A DNA stretch of 64,000 nt, from the NCBI RefSeq assembly GCF_034720595.1, contig NZ_JAYESJ010000003.1:317967-381966 (forward strand). Direction: 5' to 3'. The stretch comes from Rhizobium sp. CC-YZS058 (GTDB lineage: Bacteria; Pseudomonadota; Alphaproteobacteria; Rhizobiales; Rhizobiaceae). The position numbers were made by a program, and so were the translations under genes. Shown piece after piece: positions 53,442-63,026 of the stretch (positions are counted from its first letter, which is position 1; every line of letters begins with the position of its first letter). Under the pieces are notes generated by a model, which was not told where the DNA came from, did not search any database, and was given only the letters and a program-made list of their open reading frames with translations.

Positions 53442-54170
53442 ATGAACGATCTTGATGACGGTGTGGCGCGGTGGCGGCGGGTTGCGGATGCCTTGCGGGG
53501 CGGCATCGCCGATGGATCGCTCGTCGGGCAACTGCCGCCGGAAGCGGAGCTCGCCGAACGCCACGGCGTCAACCGGCATACGGTGCGCCGGGCGATCGCC
53601 ATGCTCGCGGCCGAAGGGATCCTGCGGGCAGAGCGCGGCCGCGGCACCTTCATCAATTCCGTTGCGCCGCGCATCACCTATCCCATCGGCGCGCGCGCGC
53701 GCTTTTCGGAAAATATGACACGCCAGTCGCTCGAGCCCTCGGGGCGGTTGATCGGCGCGGAAAAGGTTTCGGCGTCTGCGGGCCTTGCTGCGAAACTCTC
53801 GCTCTCACCCGGCGCGCCGCTCTTCAGGCTGGAACATCTGGCCGTGGTCGGCGGCGTTCCGCTGTCGCGATCCACCTCGCATTTTCCGGCGGAGCGGTTC
53901 CCGGAGATCGTCACCGCCTATGCCGAAACCGGCTCGATCACCCAGGCCTTGGCGCGATCGGGGCTCAGCGATTATCGACGGCTGGAAACAAGGGTAAGCG
54001 CGATGCATGTCCCGCCCGCCGATGCCGAACTCCTGCACTGCAGCCACGACGCCATCATCCTTATCAGCGAAGCGATCGACGTCGACCCCTCCGACACCCC
54101 GATCCAACACATCCGCACCCGCTTCCTCGCCGACCGGCTCGACCTGGTCTTCACGACGCCGATGGGGTGA
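53442..54170 (+). CDS. phnF: Phosphonate operon regulator PhnF (GntR/HutC type)
   Basis: A 242-residue GntR regulator of the HutC branch. The winged helix (about 5-72) has WRRVADALRGGIADG, LPPEAELAERHGVNRHTVRRAIAMLAAEG and the wing RGRGTFI. The UTRA effector domain fills the rest (LFRLEHLAVVGGVPLSRSTSHFPAERFP). A CGGAG site lies seven bases before the ATG. It is divergent from phnG with two dyads in the 119-base gap, so it probably represses the phn operon and itself. The effector may be phosphate or a phosphonate intermediate. Confidence 0.92.
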   Translation: MNDLDDGVARWRRVADALRGGIADGSLVGQLPPEAELAERHGVNRHTVRRAIAMLAAEGILRAERGRGTFINSVAPRITYPIGARARFSENMTRQSLEPSGRLIGAEKVSASAGLAAKLSLSPGAPLFRLEHLAVVGGVPLSRSTSHFPAERFPEIVTAYAETGSITQALARSGLSDYRRLETRVSAMHVPPADAELLHCSHDAIILISEAIDVDPSDTPIQHIRTRFLADRLDLVFTTPMG

Positions 54171-54293
54171 GCGCTCCGGCAACGGAACCTGTCTTAAGCG
54201 ATTGTGGAAATGCAGGTAGGAATTCCACGTTCGAAGAAGCAGATATTCAGATTTCTTGGCCGAGTTTAACGAATTCGATGCTGTCATCCTCTG

Positions 54294-54332
54294 CGATCGG
54301 CAGGAGGAGGTTTGCCCAGTCCCCGCCGATCG
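54294..54332. repeat. Inverted repeat between phnF and the dipeptide importer
   Basis: CGATCGGC (54294-54301) and GCCGATCG (54325-54332) are perfect arms with a 23-base loop, in the convergent gap of the two catabolic loci. It has no T-run and may act as a weak bidirectional terminator. Confidence 0.35.
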
Positions 54333-54357
54333 TATGGCGTCACATCGTATCACTTTC

Positions 54358-55311
54358 TTAATCAAGGTCGTCGCGGATGCAGGCTTTGTAAAGCCCCTGT
54401 GATGTTTCCCTTAGATCTGGAACCACCTGACTGCATTCCGCGAGAACGTTCGGACAGCGCGTCCGGAACACGCAGCCGCTTGGCGGGTTGGCAGGGCTCG
54501 GGATGTCGCCCGTCAGGATCTGCCGATCGCGTTTCGCATCGACATCGGGTGTAGGGATCGCGGACAGCAGCGCGCGCGTGTAGGGATGCTGCGGACGGCT
54601 GTAGAGCTCTTCGCTGCGGGCGATTTCCATGATCCGGCCGAGATAGAGGACGATCACGCGATCGCATATGTATTCGACTACGGCCAGATCATGGCTGATG
54701 AACAGCATGGTCAGTCCGAGACGCTGTTGCAGGTCTCGGAGCAGGTTGATGACCTGGGCCTGGATCGAAACGTCGAGCGCCGACACCGGCTCGTCGGCGA
54801 CGATGAACTCAGGGGCAAGCGTCAAGGCGCGGGCGATGCCGATGCGCTGGCGTTGCCCGCCGGAGAATTCATAGGCGTAGCGGTTCATCGCATCGCCGGG
54901 CAGGTCGACCAATTCCAGGGACTGCCGCGCGCGAGCCACTCTTTCCGCGGCGTTGCCGATCCCCTGGATCCCGAGGCCCTCCGTCAGGATCTGCCCCACG
55001 GTCATCCGTGGCGAAAGACTTGCGAACGGGTCCTGGAAAACATACTGCATGCGCGGCCGGGCCTTCTGCATCTCCTTCGCAGAAAGCGTCGTCAGTTCCA
55101 CCCCGTCGTAGCGGACGCTTCCGGAGGACGGTTCGACAAGACGCAGGACCGATCGTCCGATCGTGGTCTTGCCGCTACCGGACTCGCCGACGAGACCGAC
55201 GACTTCGCCCTTGCCGATCTCGAAGGAAACGTCATGGAGGATCGTGAGCCTCGAGCCGCGGTCGTCGTAATGTTTCGAGAGGTTGCGAACCGACAGGAGA
55301 GGAACCGCCAT
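54358..55311 (-). CDS. Dipeptide/oligopeptide-type ABC importer ATPase (DppF/OppF type)
   Basis: A 317-residue ATPase of the peptide/nickel/opine importer class. Walker [10 protein letters not shown] is at about 42-50, then [23 protein letters not shown], signature [15 protein letters not shown] and Walker [13 protein letters not shown]. The oligopeptide-type C-terminal region has [12 protein letters not shown] and the paired cysteines of GCVFRTRCP. It begins one base after the DppD-type stop. It is the last gene of the operon. The frame upstream, to 55479, overlaps the DppD-type gene and is not family sequence. Confidence 0.92.
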   Translation of the reverse strand: MAVPLLSVRNLSKHYDDRGSRLTILHDVSFEIGKGEVVGLVGESGSGKTTIGRSVLRLVEPSSGSVRYDGVELTTLSAKEMQKARPRMQYVFQDPFASLSPRMTVGQILTEGLGIQGIGNAAERVARARQSLELVDLPGDAMNRYAYEFSGGQRQRIGIARALTLAPEFIVADEPVSALDVSIQAQVINLLRDLQQRLGLTMLFISHDLAVVEYICDRVIVLYLGRIMEIARSEELYSRPQHPYTRALLSAIPTPDVDAKRDRQILTGDIPSPANPPSGCVFRTRCPNVLAECSQVVPDLRETSQGLYKACIRDDLD

Positions 55312-55312
55312 C

Positions 55313-56338
55313 TCACAACTCCTCCCAACGAATGCATCGGCTGCCATGATGTGGATTGACGTGTAGAAGTGGTGGTATCGCCTGGCGGCATGCTTCGACA
55401 GCGAAGCGGCAACGCGGTTCGAAGGCACAGCCCGGAGGCATGTTCGTGAGGCTCGGCACGACGCCCGGGATCGCGGCAAGCTGCTCGCCGGCCTGCTTCA
55501 TACGGGACGCATCACCGAGCCTGGGCATCGAAGCGAGCAGGCCGATCGTGTAGGGATGACGCGGTCTGCGGAACACCTCGCTGACCGGGCCAGTCTCAAC
55601 GATCCTCCCCGCATACATGACTGCGACCCGATGAGCAATTTCCGCGACGACCCCCAGATTGTGCGTGACGAACAGCATGGCCATCCCGCGTTCGCGTTGA
55701 AGCTTTCGAAGGAGGTCCAGGATCTGGGCTTGGATGGTGACGTCCAGCGCCGTGGTCGGTTCGTCGGCGATCAGCAGAGTGGGATCGCAGGCCAATGCCA
55801 TGGCGATTGTCACCCGCTGCCGCATGCCGCCCGATAGCTCATGAGGATACTGGCCGGCCCGTCGCCGCGCGTCCGGAATGCCAACCATTTCGAGAAGGGC
55901 GACCGCGGTCTCCATTGCCGATTTCCGGTCTGCATTCCGATGGATTCGGATCGGTTCCGCGATCTGGTCGCCGACGGTGAAGACCGGGTTCAAGCTGGAC
56001 ATCGGCTCCTGGAAGACCATTCCGATATCGTCGCCGCGGATCGACCGCATCTCGCTTTCACCGAGGCGGACGAGGTCCGCCACGGTATCGTTCTTCCGTT
56101 TCAGCCGGACGCTGCCGGAGGCGATCACGCCCACCTTTTCGGTCAACAGGCGCATCACCGACAGGCTGGTGACGGACTTCCCGGAGCCGGACTCCCCGAC
56201 CAACGCCACTGTTTCTCCAGCGGCGATGCTCAGGTCGATGTCACTGACCGCCGTCACGTCACCCGAACGCAGACGGAAGACCGTTCGTAACCCGCTGACT
56301 TCCAGGATCGTATCGACGACCGGCATCATGGTCTCCAT
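55313..56338 (-). CDS. Dipeptide/oligopeptide-type ABC importer ATPase (DppD/OppD type)
   Basis: A 341-residue ATPase partner of the DppF-type protein. Walker [10 protein letters not shown] lies near 50, then [20 protein letters not shown], signature [15 protein letters not shown], Walker [14 protein letters not shown], and the C-terminal [15 protein letters not shown] and [10 protein letters not shown]. The ATG shares one base with the stop of the lyase gene (TGATG); a GTG one codon earlier is equivalent. The embedded lyase gene upstream shows that transport and catabolism are translated together. Confidence 0.92.
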   Translation of the reverse strand: METMMPVVDTILEVSGLRTVFRLRSGDVTAVSDIDLSIAAGETVALVGESGSGKSVTSLSVMRLLTEKVGVIASGSVRLKRKNDTVADLVRLGESEMRSIRGDDIGMVFQEPMSSLNPVFTVGDQIAEPIRIHRNADRKSAMETAVALLEMVGIPDARRRAGQYPHELSGGMRQRVTIAMALACDPTLLIADEPTTALDVTIQAQILDLLRKLQRERGMAMLFVTHNLGVVAEIAHRVAVMYAGRIVETGPVSEVFRRPRHPYTIGLLASMPRLGDASRMKQAGEQLAAIPGVVPSLTNMPPGCAFEPRCRFAVEACRQAIPPLLHVNPHHGSRCIRWEEL

Positions 56339-57255
56339 CACGGAAGCAAGCCTGTGGCATGCAGGATGGAATCGATCTTCGCGGTTTCCGCTTCGTTCAA
56401 GGCGGCGCGGGGGCGTGGCATCAGTGCCGTATCGATGACGCCGAGACTCTTCATGGCGGCCTTGAAGGCTCCGATGCCCGATGCGCCCCCGCTAACCCGG
56501 TTCCTGCCGACCCAGACGATTTCGAAGAGACGGCACAGACGTTCCTGTTCTTTCCGTGCCGCCGACCAATCGCCACGCTGAGCGGCATCCCAGAGACGGA
56601 CGTATCCGTGCGGATCGACATTCGCGATCCCGGGGACGACGCCGTGTGCGCCCATCAGAAGGGCGCTGTCGACCACGATCTCCGAGCCCGTCATCGCGAA
56701 GAACTCCTTGTTGTCGGCAAGGTCCAGCAGCACATAGCGGAAGTTCCCGTCGTCTCCGCTGGAGTCCTTCAGGCCGACAATGGTTCCTTCCTTCGCGAGC
56801 GCCACCGTTGTCTGACGCTGCAGTTTGGCATGCACGCAAACGGGAATGTCGTAGGCGATCAGCGGCACGTCGACAGCGTCATGGATATAGCGGAAGTGGT
56901 CCAGGATCTCGGCCTGACTGGTGACGGTGTAGTACGGTGCGGTGACGACAACCGCGTCCGCACCGGCGGCCTTCGCGACTATCGCATGTTCGATGACGAG
57001 GTCCGTCGTCGCATCGATCACGCCGGCGATGAGCGGAACGCGGCCGTTTACGATCTCCGCAGAATGCTCGATGATCCGCTGTCGCGTTTCCTTGTCGAAA
57101 AACACCACCTCGCTCGACGATCCGAGCACGAACAGGCCGTGGCAGCCCGCATCCAGCAGACGTTCGAGGACCCGCGTATAGGACGGATAGTCGACGGTAA
57201 AGTCGGCATTCAGCGGCGTGACGACCGGGGGGACAACACCCTTAAACTTGTTCAT
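56338..57255 (-). CDS. DapA/NanA-family lyase (dihydrodipicolinate synthase-like)
   Basis: A 305-residue class I aldolase-fold enzyme. The Schiff-base Lys163 is in GLKDSSGDD, the Tyr135 in LIAYDIPVC is the usual proton shuttle, and GSSSEVVFF (45-53) replaces the GTTGE carboxylate-binding motif of DapA. The motif change and the operon context argue against lysine biosynthesis and for cleavage or dehydration of an imported keto-acid or sugar-acid, as in NanA, KdgD or hydroxyproline-pathway relatives. It lies between the permease and ATPase genes, 19 bases after the former. Confidence 0.86.
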   Translation of the reverse strand: MNKFKGVVPPVVTPLNADFTVDYPSYTRVLERLLDAGCHGLFVLGSSSEVVFFDKETRQRIIEHSAEIVNGRVPLIAGVIDATTDLVIEHAIVAKAAGADAVVVTAPYYTVTSQAEILDHFRYIHDAVDVPLIAYDIPVCVHAKLQRQTTVALAKEGTIVGLKDSSGDDGNFRYVLLDLADNKEFFAMTGSEIVVDSALLMGAHGVVPGIANVDPHGYVRLWDAAQRGDWSAARKEQERLCRLFEIVWVGRNRVSGGASGIGAFKAAMKSLGVIDTALMPRPRAALNEAETAKIDSILHATGLLP

Positions 57256-57274
57256 TCTCTTTTCTCTTTCTGTA

Positions 57275-58165
57275 TCATCTGTTGTCGGCACGCGGGTCGA
57301 ACGCGTCCCGTAGACCGTCGCCGATGAAGTTGATGGCCAGGACGGTGGCGACCAAGGCAAGGCCGGGGAACATCCATTGCCAGGGATATTGTTCGAGGAC
57401 CGCAGTGGAGCGCGCGGCGTTCAGCATGTTGCCCCAGCTCGCTGCCGGAGGGGCGATCCCGAGTCCAAGGAACGAAAGGCCGGCCTCGAGCAGGATCGCG
57501 TTGGCGATCTGCAAGGTGGAGAAGACCACGAGGATGTCGATCGAGTTCGGCAGTCCATGACGGAAAAGCAGGTGTGGCAGGCCAGCGCCCATTCCGCGAG
57601 CGGCGACGACGAAGTCACGCTCGCGCAGCTCCAGAAGACGGGAGCGCACCAGGCGTGCCAGCAGCGGCCATGACAGGAGCGAGATGACGAAGATCGTCGG
57701 CCAGATGCCCGTACCCGCGATGGACGCCATCACCAGCAGGAAAATGACGGGCGGAAGCGTCATGACGAGATCCACGAACCGCATGGTCACGGTGTCAGCC
57801 CAGCGTCCGGCAAGGGCAGAGATCGCTCCCACCAGAAAGCCGATGATTGCCGAGATCGCCGTCGAAACGATCGCTACCAGCAGGGAAACACGCCCCCCAT
57901 CCATCACGCGAGCGAAAATGTCTCGTCCGACCCCGTCGGTACCGAGCCAATGCTTGGCCGATGGCCCCGTATTCATGGCCAGAAGATCGATGTCGTTCGG
58001 CTTGAATGCCCACCAATAGGGATAGGTAAGAAGAGTGGCCATCAGCGGAATGATGATCGCGATCCCCACCAGCGCCGCGCGATTGAAGCGAAAGCGTTCG
58101 AGAGCGCGGGCGACCGGGCCGGGGCTGCGCGGTATGGGGCGTGTCGTCAGTGTGGGCTCTTGCAT
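57275..58165 (-). CDS. Dipeptide-type ABC importer permease (DppC type)
   Basis: A 296-residue inner-membrane permease. It has an N-terminal OppC-like segment ([22 protein letters not shown]), then [24 protein letters not shown], the signature of DppC proteins, and about six helices. The EAA-type loop reads [28 protein letters not shown]. The ATG used follows the DppB-type stop by three bases; a GTG one codon earlier is equivalent. Works with the DppB-type protein as heterodimer. Confidence 0.92.
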   Translation of the reverse strand: MQEPTLTTRPIPRSPGPVARALERFRFNRAALVGIAIIIPLMATLLTYPYWWAFKPNDIDLLAMNTGPSAKHWLGTDGVGRDIFARVMDGGRVSLLVAIVSTAISAIIGFLVGAISALAGRWADTVTMRFVDLVMTLPPVIFLLVMASIAGTGIWPTIFVISLLSWPLLARLVRSRLLELRERDFVVAARGMGAGLPHLLFRHGLPNSIDILVVFSTLQIANAILLEAGLSFLGLGIAPPAASWGNMLNAARSTAVLEQYPWQWMFPGLALVATVLAINFIGDGLRDAFDPRADNR

Positions 58166-58168
58166 CAC

Positions 58169-59128
58169 TCAACCGACCTTGATCCGCGGATCGACCAGCG
58201 CGTAGGCGAGATCGGTCGCCAGGTTGACGACGATCACGCAGGCCCCGATGACAAGGGTCGCACCCATGATCACCGGATAGTCGCGTGTCTCGACTGCCGT
58301 CACCAACAGCAGGCCCATCCCCGGCCAGTTGAAAACGCTCTCTATAAAAATCGCGCCGCCGATGGCCAGGCCGATCGTCGAGCCGATCAGCGTCACCACG
58401 GGGAGCAGGGCGTTTCGGAGCGCGTGCTTGGAAATCACCCAGAATTCGAAGACGCCCTTTGCGCGCGCTGTCCTCACATAGTCCTGATTAAGAACCTCGA
58501 GCATCGAGGCGCGCATATACCGCATGATCATTGCTGCCTGCGCCATCGACAGCAACGCTGCCGGAAGGATCAGGTGATGGAGGAGATCGACGATCGAAAA
58601 GGTGCTCCCGGGCGTCAGCATTCCCCCTGATGGCATCCATTTGAAATAGACGGAGAAAACGTAAAGGCCGACGAGGCCGCTCAAGAAAGCGGGGCTGGAG
58701 ATGCCTGTGACAGCCAGAACAGAGAAGGTGACGTCCGCAACGGAGTTTCGCCGTACCGCGCTGATGATCCCAGAGGCGATGCCAATCACGATCGCGAGCA
58801 GGATCGCGGTTCCCATCAAGAGGACGGTGGGTCCGATCCGCGACATGACGAGGGACAGGACCGGTTGGTCGGGCCGTTTGATCGAGAATCCGAGATTGCC
58901 CATAGCAGCCTGCTGCAACCACGCGACATATTGGATGGGAAGGGGTTGATCGAGTCCGAGGCTCGTGCGGAGGTTCTCCATGTCCGCGCGCGACATCGGC
59001 GTGTTGGGATTGATATAGGCATCGATCGGATCACCCGGCGTCAGGCGGAGCAAAACGAAGACGAGAGCGCTCAACGCAAGCAGCATGCCTGCGCCGATCA
59101 GCAAGCGCCGAAGACTGTAGTTCAGCAT
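58169..59128 (-). CDS. Dipeptide-type ABC importer permease (DppB type)
   Basis: A 319-residue inner-membrane permease with about six helices. It starts [31 protein letters not shown], the canonical DppB/OppB opening, and has [33 protein letters not shown] as the ATPase-contact EAA loop and a [13 protein letters not shown] stretch ([14 protein letters not shown]). It follows the binding-protein gene after a gap with two hairpins, and touches the DppC-type gene. Confidence 0.93.
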   Translation of the reverse strand: MLNYSLRRLLIGAGMLLALSALVFVLLRLTPGDPIDAYINPNTPMSRADMENLRTSLGLDQPLPIQYVAWLQQAAMGNLGFSIKRPDQPVLSLVMSRIGPTVLLMGTAILLAIVIGIASGIISAVRRNSVADVTFSVLAVTGISSPAFLSGLVGLYVFSVYFKWMPSGGMLTPGSTFSIVDLLHHLILPAALLSMAQAAMIMRYMRASMLEVLNQDYVRTARAKGVFEFWVISKHALRNALLPVVTLIGSTIGLAIGGAIFIESVFNWPGMGLLLVTAVETRDYPVIMGATLVIGACVIVVNLATDLAYALVDPRIKVG

Positions 59129-59154
59129 GACCAGTTACTCCGGTGGACCCTGAA

Positions 59155-59199
59155 GTCGGCTGGTATCGATCCAGCCGACCTCGCTACCCTCTGAGGGTA
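59155..59199 (-). other. Two intercistronic hairpins after the binding-protein gene
   Basis: TACCCT-CTG-AGGGTA (59185-59199) and GTCGGCTGG-N7-CCAGCCGAC (59155-59179) are perfect stems of 6 and 9 bp between the binding-protein and DppB-type genes. No T-run. They may protect the upstream message or reduce read-through. Confidence 0.6.
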
Positions 59200-59202
59200 T
59201 GT

Positions 59203-60789
59203 CTATTCGGAAACGGTCAATTTCTCGGGTTGGGCGGCATAGGGGCCCCCACCCGGTGCCGGCGTCCAGACGAAGTCCTTCAGTTTGGAGGACGCAACGC
59301 CGTAGCGGTTGGCGACCCAGAGGGTTGCCCATGGCAGTTGGCTGTTCATGACGCGGCAGACGTCCTGATAGCGATTGTCGCGCTTGGTAACATCGGGCTC
59401 GGCGAGTGCCCCATCGAGCGCCGCGTTCAGCTCGGGCATGCGGGCGCGGACCACGTTCGGTCCTGCCGGCGGGATCTGCTTTTCATTCAGGCCGACATTG
59501 ATGATGCTCGGATCTGGTCCGTTCTGGAGGCCAGCATAGACCATCTGGAACTGCGCCGTATCAGGTGTCGGGTTCAGGACGATGCTGTTGTAGGTCGGCG
59601 TGTCGACCGCACGTGGCGTCACGTTGATGCCGACCTGGGCAAGCATGGCCTGGACCGCTGCCAGCACATTCGTGGCGAGAGGGGTTGTGTAGTAGGTCAG
59701 CAAGGTAATCGGCATATCGCCGTTGATCGTATCCCACCCGGCCTCGCTGAGCAGCTGCTTGGCCTTCTCGGGGTCGTAGGCGTAGGCGTCGAGGTTATCT
59801 GGAACGAGCTTGTCGACGACATATGCGCAGTTCGCGGCCTTCGCGGCGCCGCCGTAGAGGCTCTGGACGATAGCGTCACGGTTGATGGCATGCATGACCG
59901 CTTGGCGAACGCGCAGGTCCTTCCAGATCGGCGAGTCGTGATTGAAGCCGAGGTAGTTGACCACGAACGAGTTCCCCTCGATGACGCGGTAGTCCTCGTT
60001 GTTCTGGAAGGCAGCTAGGTCATTGGAGTCGACGTAGGTAAACTGGATCTCGCCCGCCCGAAGGGCGGCGGTCGCTGCGGCAGGGTTTGCAAAATACCGG
60101 TTGATAACTTTCTCCAGTGCCGGCTTCCCAGCCCGGTAGTCCGTGTTGGCGGCGAGCTCGACGTACTGGTCTGTCACGTATCGTGTGAACTTGAACGGTC
60201 CGGTGCCGATGGGCGCGGTGGACCACCAGCTGTTCTTGGCGAGCTGGTCAGGAGCGATCTTGGACAGCGCGTGCTCCGGCAGCATCAGAACTTTGGTCAT
60301 GGTGTCCATGAACCCTGCGGCTGGTGCGGACAGCTTGACCACCAGGGTCCTGTCGTCCGGCGTTTCGATCGCCGAAACAGTAATGAGCCGCGCCGCGAGC
60401 ACTGAACCCGTCTTTGCATTCCGGGCTAGGTCGAGCGTGAATTTGGCGTCTTTCGCTGTGAACGCCTGCCCGTCATGCCACTTCGCATCGCTAAGTTTGA
60501 ACGTGTAGGTGAGCTTGTCTTCACTTTCCTCATAGGAAGACGCAAGCACGCCGACGATCGTCCCGAGCGTCTCGTCGTAACTGACCAAAGGTTCGAAGTA
60601 GATGCTCAGCCAGGTGAAGCCGCTGGTCGCCGCCAGCGGATTGAAGTTGCCCTGAAGCCCTCCCGGCCCGACATCAAAGCCGCCAGAAAGCGTTGCAGCG
60701 GATGCTGCGGAGTTCAACGTCATCATCGCAGTGCTGGCAGTCATGGCCGACACAGCGATCGCGACCGCGACCTTCGATAATCTATTCAC
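59203..60789 (-). CDS. Dipeptide-type ABC importer periplasmic binding protein (DppA type)
   Basis: A 528-residue class C (family 5) binding protein. The signal peptide is about residues 1-31 (SAASA). The mature protein has LTYTFKLSDAKWHDGQAFTAKD, the family 5 signature, then TGPFKFTRY and LRVRQAVMHAINRD. The ligand could be a peptide, opine, sugar acid or amino-acid derivative; the class is broad. It is the second gene of the operon, its start overlapping the GntR stop by four bases. Confidence 0.92.
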   Translation of the reverse strand: MNRLSKVAVAIAVSAMTASTAMMTLNSAASAATLSGGFDVGPGGLQGNFNPLAATSGFTWLSIYFEPLVSYDETLGTIVGVLASSYEESEDKLTYTFKLSDAKWHDGQAFTAKDAKFTLDLARNAKTGSVLAARLITVSAIETPDDRTLVVKLSAPAAGFMDTMTKVLMLPEHALSKIAPDQLAKNSWWSTAPIGTGPFKFTRYVTDQYVELAANTDYRAGKPALEKVINRYFANPAAATAALRAGEIQFTYVDSNDLAAFQNNEDYRVIEGNSFVVNYLGFNHDSPIWKDLRVRQAVMHAINRDAIVQSLYGGAAKAANCAYVVDKLVPDNLDAYAYDPEKAKQLLSEAGWDTINGDMPITLLTYYTTPLATNVLAAVQAMLAQVGINVTPRAVDTPTYNSIVLNPTPDTAQFQMVYAGLQNGPDPSIINVGLNEKQIPPAGPNVVRARMPELNAALDGALAEPDVTKRDNRYQDVCRVMNSQLPWATLWVANRYGVASSKLKDFVWTPAPGGGPYAAQPEKLTVSE

Positions 60790-61517
60790 TGGCTTCCTCC
60801 CATGGGTGAACTCTTCTTATTGATCGCGATAACCTGCGAGATGCCCTCGTAGTGATCATGCATTCGGCGTTGTGCCTCCGCGATGTCCTTCGCTTCGACG
60901 GCTTCCACGATCGCAGCATGGGCTCTCCATGTGCCGATCGGATCGGAGTTGTCGAGGTTGACGAAGTCGGAGGCCTTGTAGAAGGCCAGCCAGAACACGT
61001 CGATCAAACGAGCGAGGGTCTCGTTGTTCTGGCATCGGAACAGGAGGGTATGGAACAGTTGATCCTCCGCGGGGAAGGGCTGCCCGCGTTCGGCAAGGAC
61101 GCGCATCCGGTCGACGACATCCTGCAATTCGGCCAGGTCATCGTCAGTGATCATCGTCACGGTCTTTGCAATCAGTCCGACTTCCAGCGTCTTCCGGATT
61201 TCTATGACTTCTTCGATCTGGCGAAGGGCGCCACCCAAACCGTAGGCAAGGTTGTCAAGCAGCGGCTCGAAGGAAAAGGCCTTGACGAAGATTCCAATGC
61301 CGCGCCTGGATTCGAGGACACCCAGCGACTCCAGGGCCTTGATGCCTTCTCGCAGTGAGTTGCGGCTCACATTCAGTTGACTAGCGAGATCGGACTCCGC
61401 GGGGAGGGCCGCTCCAGGCGCCAGGCCATTCTCACTGATATAGGCCCTCAAGCTTTCCTGCACCGTAATGTGCAGGAGCGGCGCTCTCACCAGGGGTTTC
61501 ATCGACTTGAGCGCCAT
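60786..61517 (-). CDS. GntR-family regulator with FCD domain
   Basis: A 243-residue FadR-subfamily regulator and first gene of the dipeptide-type importer operon. The winged helix has LRAYISENGLAPGAALPAESDLASQLNVSRNSLREGIKALESLGVLESRRGIGIFV. The FCD domain fills the rest (IEIRKTLEVGLIAKTVTMI, DQLFHTLLFRC, WRAHAAIVEAVEAKD with the metal-ligand His). AAGGAG lies 11 bases upstream of the ATG, slightly far. It probably represses its own operon through the dyad upstream and responds to the imported compound. Confidence 0.9.
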   Translation of the reverse strand: MALKSMKPLVRAPLLHITVQESLRAYISENGLAPGAALPAESDLASQLNVSRNSLREGIKALESLGVLESRRGIGIFVKAFSFEPLLDNLAYGLGGALRQIEEVIEIRKTLEVGLIAKTVTMITDDDLAELQDVVDRMRVLAERGQPFPAEDQLFHTLLFRCQNNETLARLIDVFWLAFYKASDFVNLDNSDPIGTWRAHAAIVEAVEAKDIAEAQRRMHDHYEGISQVIAINKKSSPMGGSQ

Positions 61518-61552
61518 CTGCCCAACAACTCCTTTTGACAGTCGTTAAGGGA

Positions 61553-61569
61553 TATCCACTTGTAGGATA
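61553..61569. promoter_or_regulatory. Candidate operator upstream of FCD-GntR gene
   Basis: TATCC-N7-GGATA is a perfect-arm dyad 36 bases before the GntR ATG. The GGATA arm recalls the ATAGGAT repeats before the other FCD regulator of this window. Probably autoregulatory. Confidence 0.45.
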
Positions 61570-61601
61570 ACCGTCAACCGGAATTTTGTTCACCTGCACT
61601 T

Positions 61602-62831
61602 GATGAGCTGCTCTTTGACGATGCCGGCGCGGTGATCGGCGTCGCGACCGGCGATATGGGCATCGAGAAGAGCGGAGAGCCGGGGCCGAACTTTGCGCGC
61701 GGCATGGCGCTGCTCGGCAAATATGTGCTGATCGGCGAAGGTGTGCGCGGCTCGCTCGCCAAGCAGCTGATCGCCCGCTTCGATCTCGCCAAGGACCGGG
61801 AACCGCAGAAATTCGGCATCGGCATCAAGGAACTCTGGCAGGTGAAGCCCGAGCATCATCGCCAGGGCCTCGTGCAGCACTCCTTCGGCTGGCCGCTCGA
61901 TCTCGCCACCGGCGGCGGCTCCTTCCTCTACCACATGGAAGACAATCAGGTCGTCGTCGGCTTCGTCGTCCATCTGAACTACAAGAACCCCTATCTCTCG
62001 CCCTTCGAGGAATTCCAGCGTTTCAAGACGCATCCGAGCATCCGCGGTGTCTTCGAGGGCGGCAAGCGCATTTCCTATGGCGCACGCGCCATCACCGAAG
62101 GCGGCTACCAATCGGTGCCGAAACTGACCTTCCCCGGCGGCGCGCTGATTGGCTGCTCGGCCGGCTTCGTCAACGTGCCGCGCATCAAGGGCAGCCACAA
62201 TGCCGTGCTCTCCGGCATGCTGGCGGCCGAGAAGATCGCTGCGGCAATCGCCGCCGGTCGTCAGAACGACGAGGTGGCCGAAATCGAAGCCGAGTGGCGC
62301 GCAGGCCCCATCGGCCGCGATCTCAAGCGGGTGCGCAACGTCAAGCCGCTCTGGTCGCGGTTCGGCACGGCGCTGGGCGTCGCCATGGGCGGCATCGATA
62401 TGTGGATCAACCAGATCTTCGGCAGCTCGCCCTTCACGCTCAAGCACGGCAAGACCGATGCCGCGAGCTCGGAGCCCGCCGCCCGGCACCGGCCGATCGC
62501 CTATCCGAAGCCGGATGGCGTGCTCACCTTCGACCGTCTGTCCTCCGTGTTCCTGTCCAACACCAACCACGAGGAGGACCAGCCGGTTCACCTCAAGGTC
62601 AAGGACATGGAGCTCCAGAAGCGCTCCGAGCACGATGTCTATGCCGGTCCTTCGGCCCGCTATTGCCCGGCCGGGGTGTATGAATGGGTGGAAAAGGACG
62701 GCAACCCCGCCTTCGTCATCACCGCGCAGAACTGCGTCCACTGCAAGACCTGCGACATCAAGGACCCGAACGGCAACATCACCTGGGTCCCGCCGCAGGG
62801 CGGGGAAGGGCCGGTCTATCCGAATATGTGA
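61602..62831 (+). pseudogene. 5'-truncated electron transfer flavoprotein-ubiquinone oxidoreductase (remnant)
   Basis: The C-terminal 409 codons of an ETF-QO, an inner-membrane FAD/4Fe-4S enzyme that passes electrons from beta-oxidation flavoprotein to quinone. It is present from LLFDDAGAVIGVATGDMGI to the end, including GWPLDLATGGGSFLYH, the quinone region, and the cluster cysteines in RYCPAGVYEW and NCVHCKTCDIKDPNGN. The N-terminal 140 or so residues with the FAD-binding GxGxxG are missing. In-frame homology stops at about base 61602, next to the GntR promoter region, and the open frame ends at a stop at 61563. No good start or ribosome-binding site is present. It is probably not functional; another full copy is expected elsewhere. 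Confidence 0.85.
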
Positions 62832-63026
62832 GCAGGGCTCATGCAGGCGATTTCAAGTCGTTGGCAGGACTTCACGCTTTGGTTTATGCTGAACGAGCTA
62901 CTGTAGCCGCTTGCGATCATCTGCGGGTTGGTGCGCGTCTTAACAATCGGATCCAAATCGTGTGCAGTCCCCGTCATGTCTTACGGCGGCGTTCTGGTCT
63001 GACCCGCTGGGCCCTGTACTGCCTTG

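Noticed and set aside
61632..62831. Calling the ETF-QO fragment a complete gene from the GTG at 61632
   Set aside because: The FAD-binding N-terminal part is missing and no ribosome-binding site is present; in-frame homology begins before the GTG and breaks abruptly.
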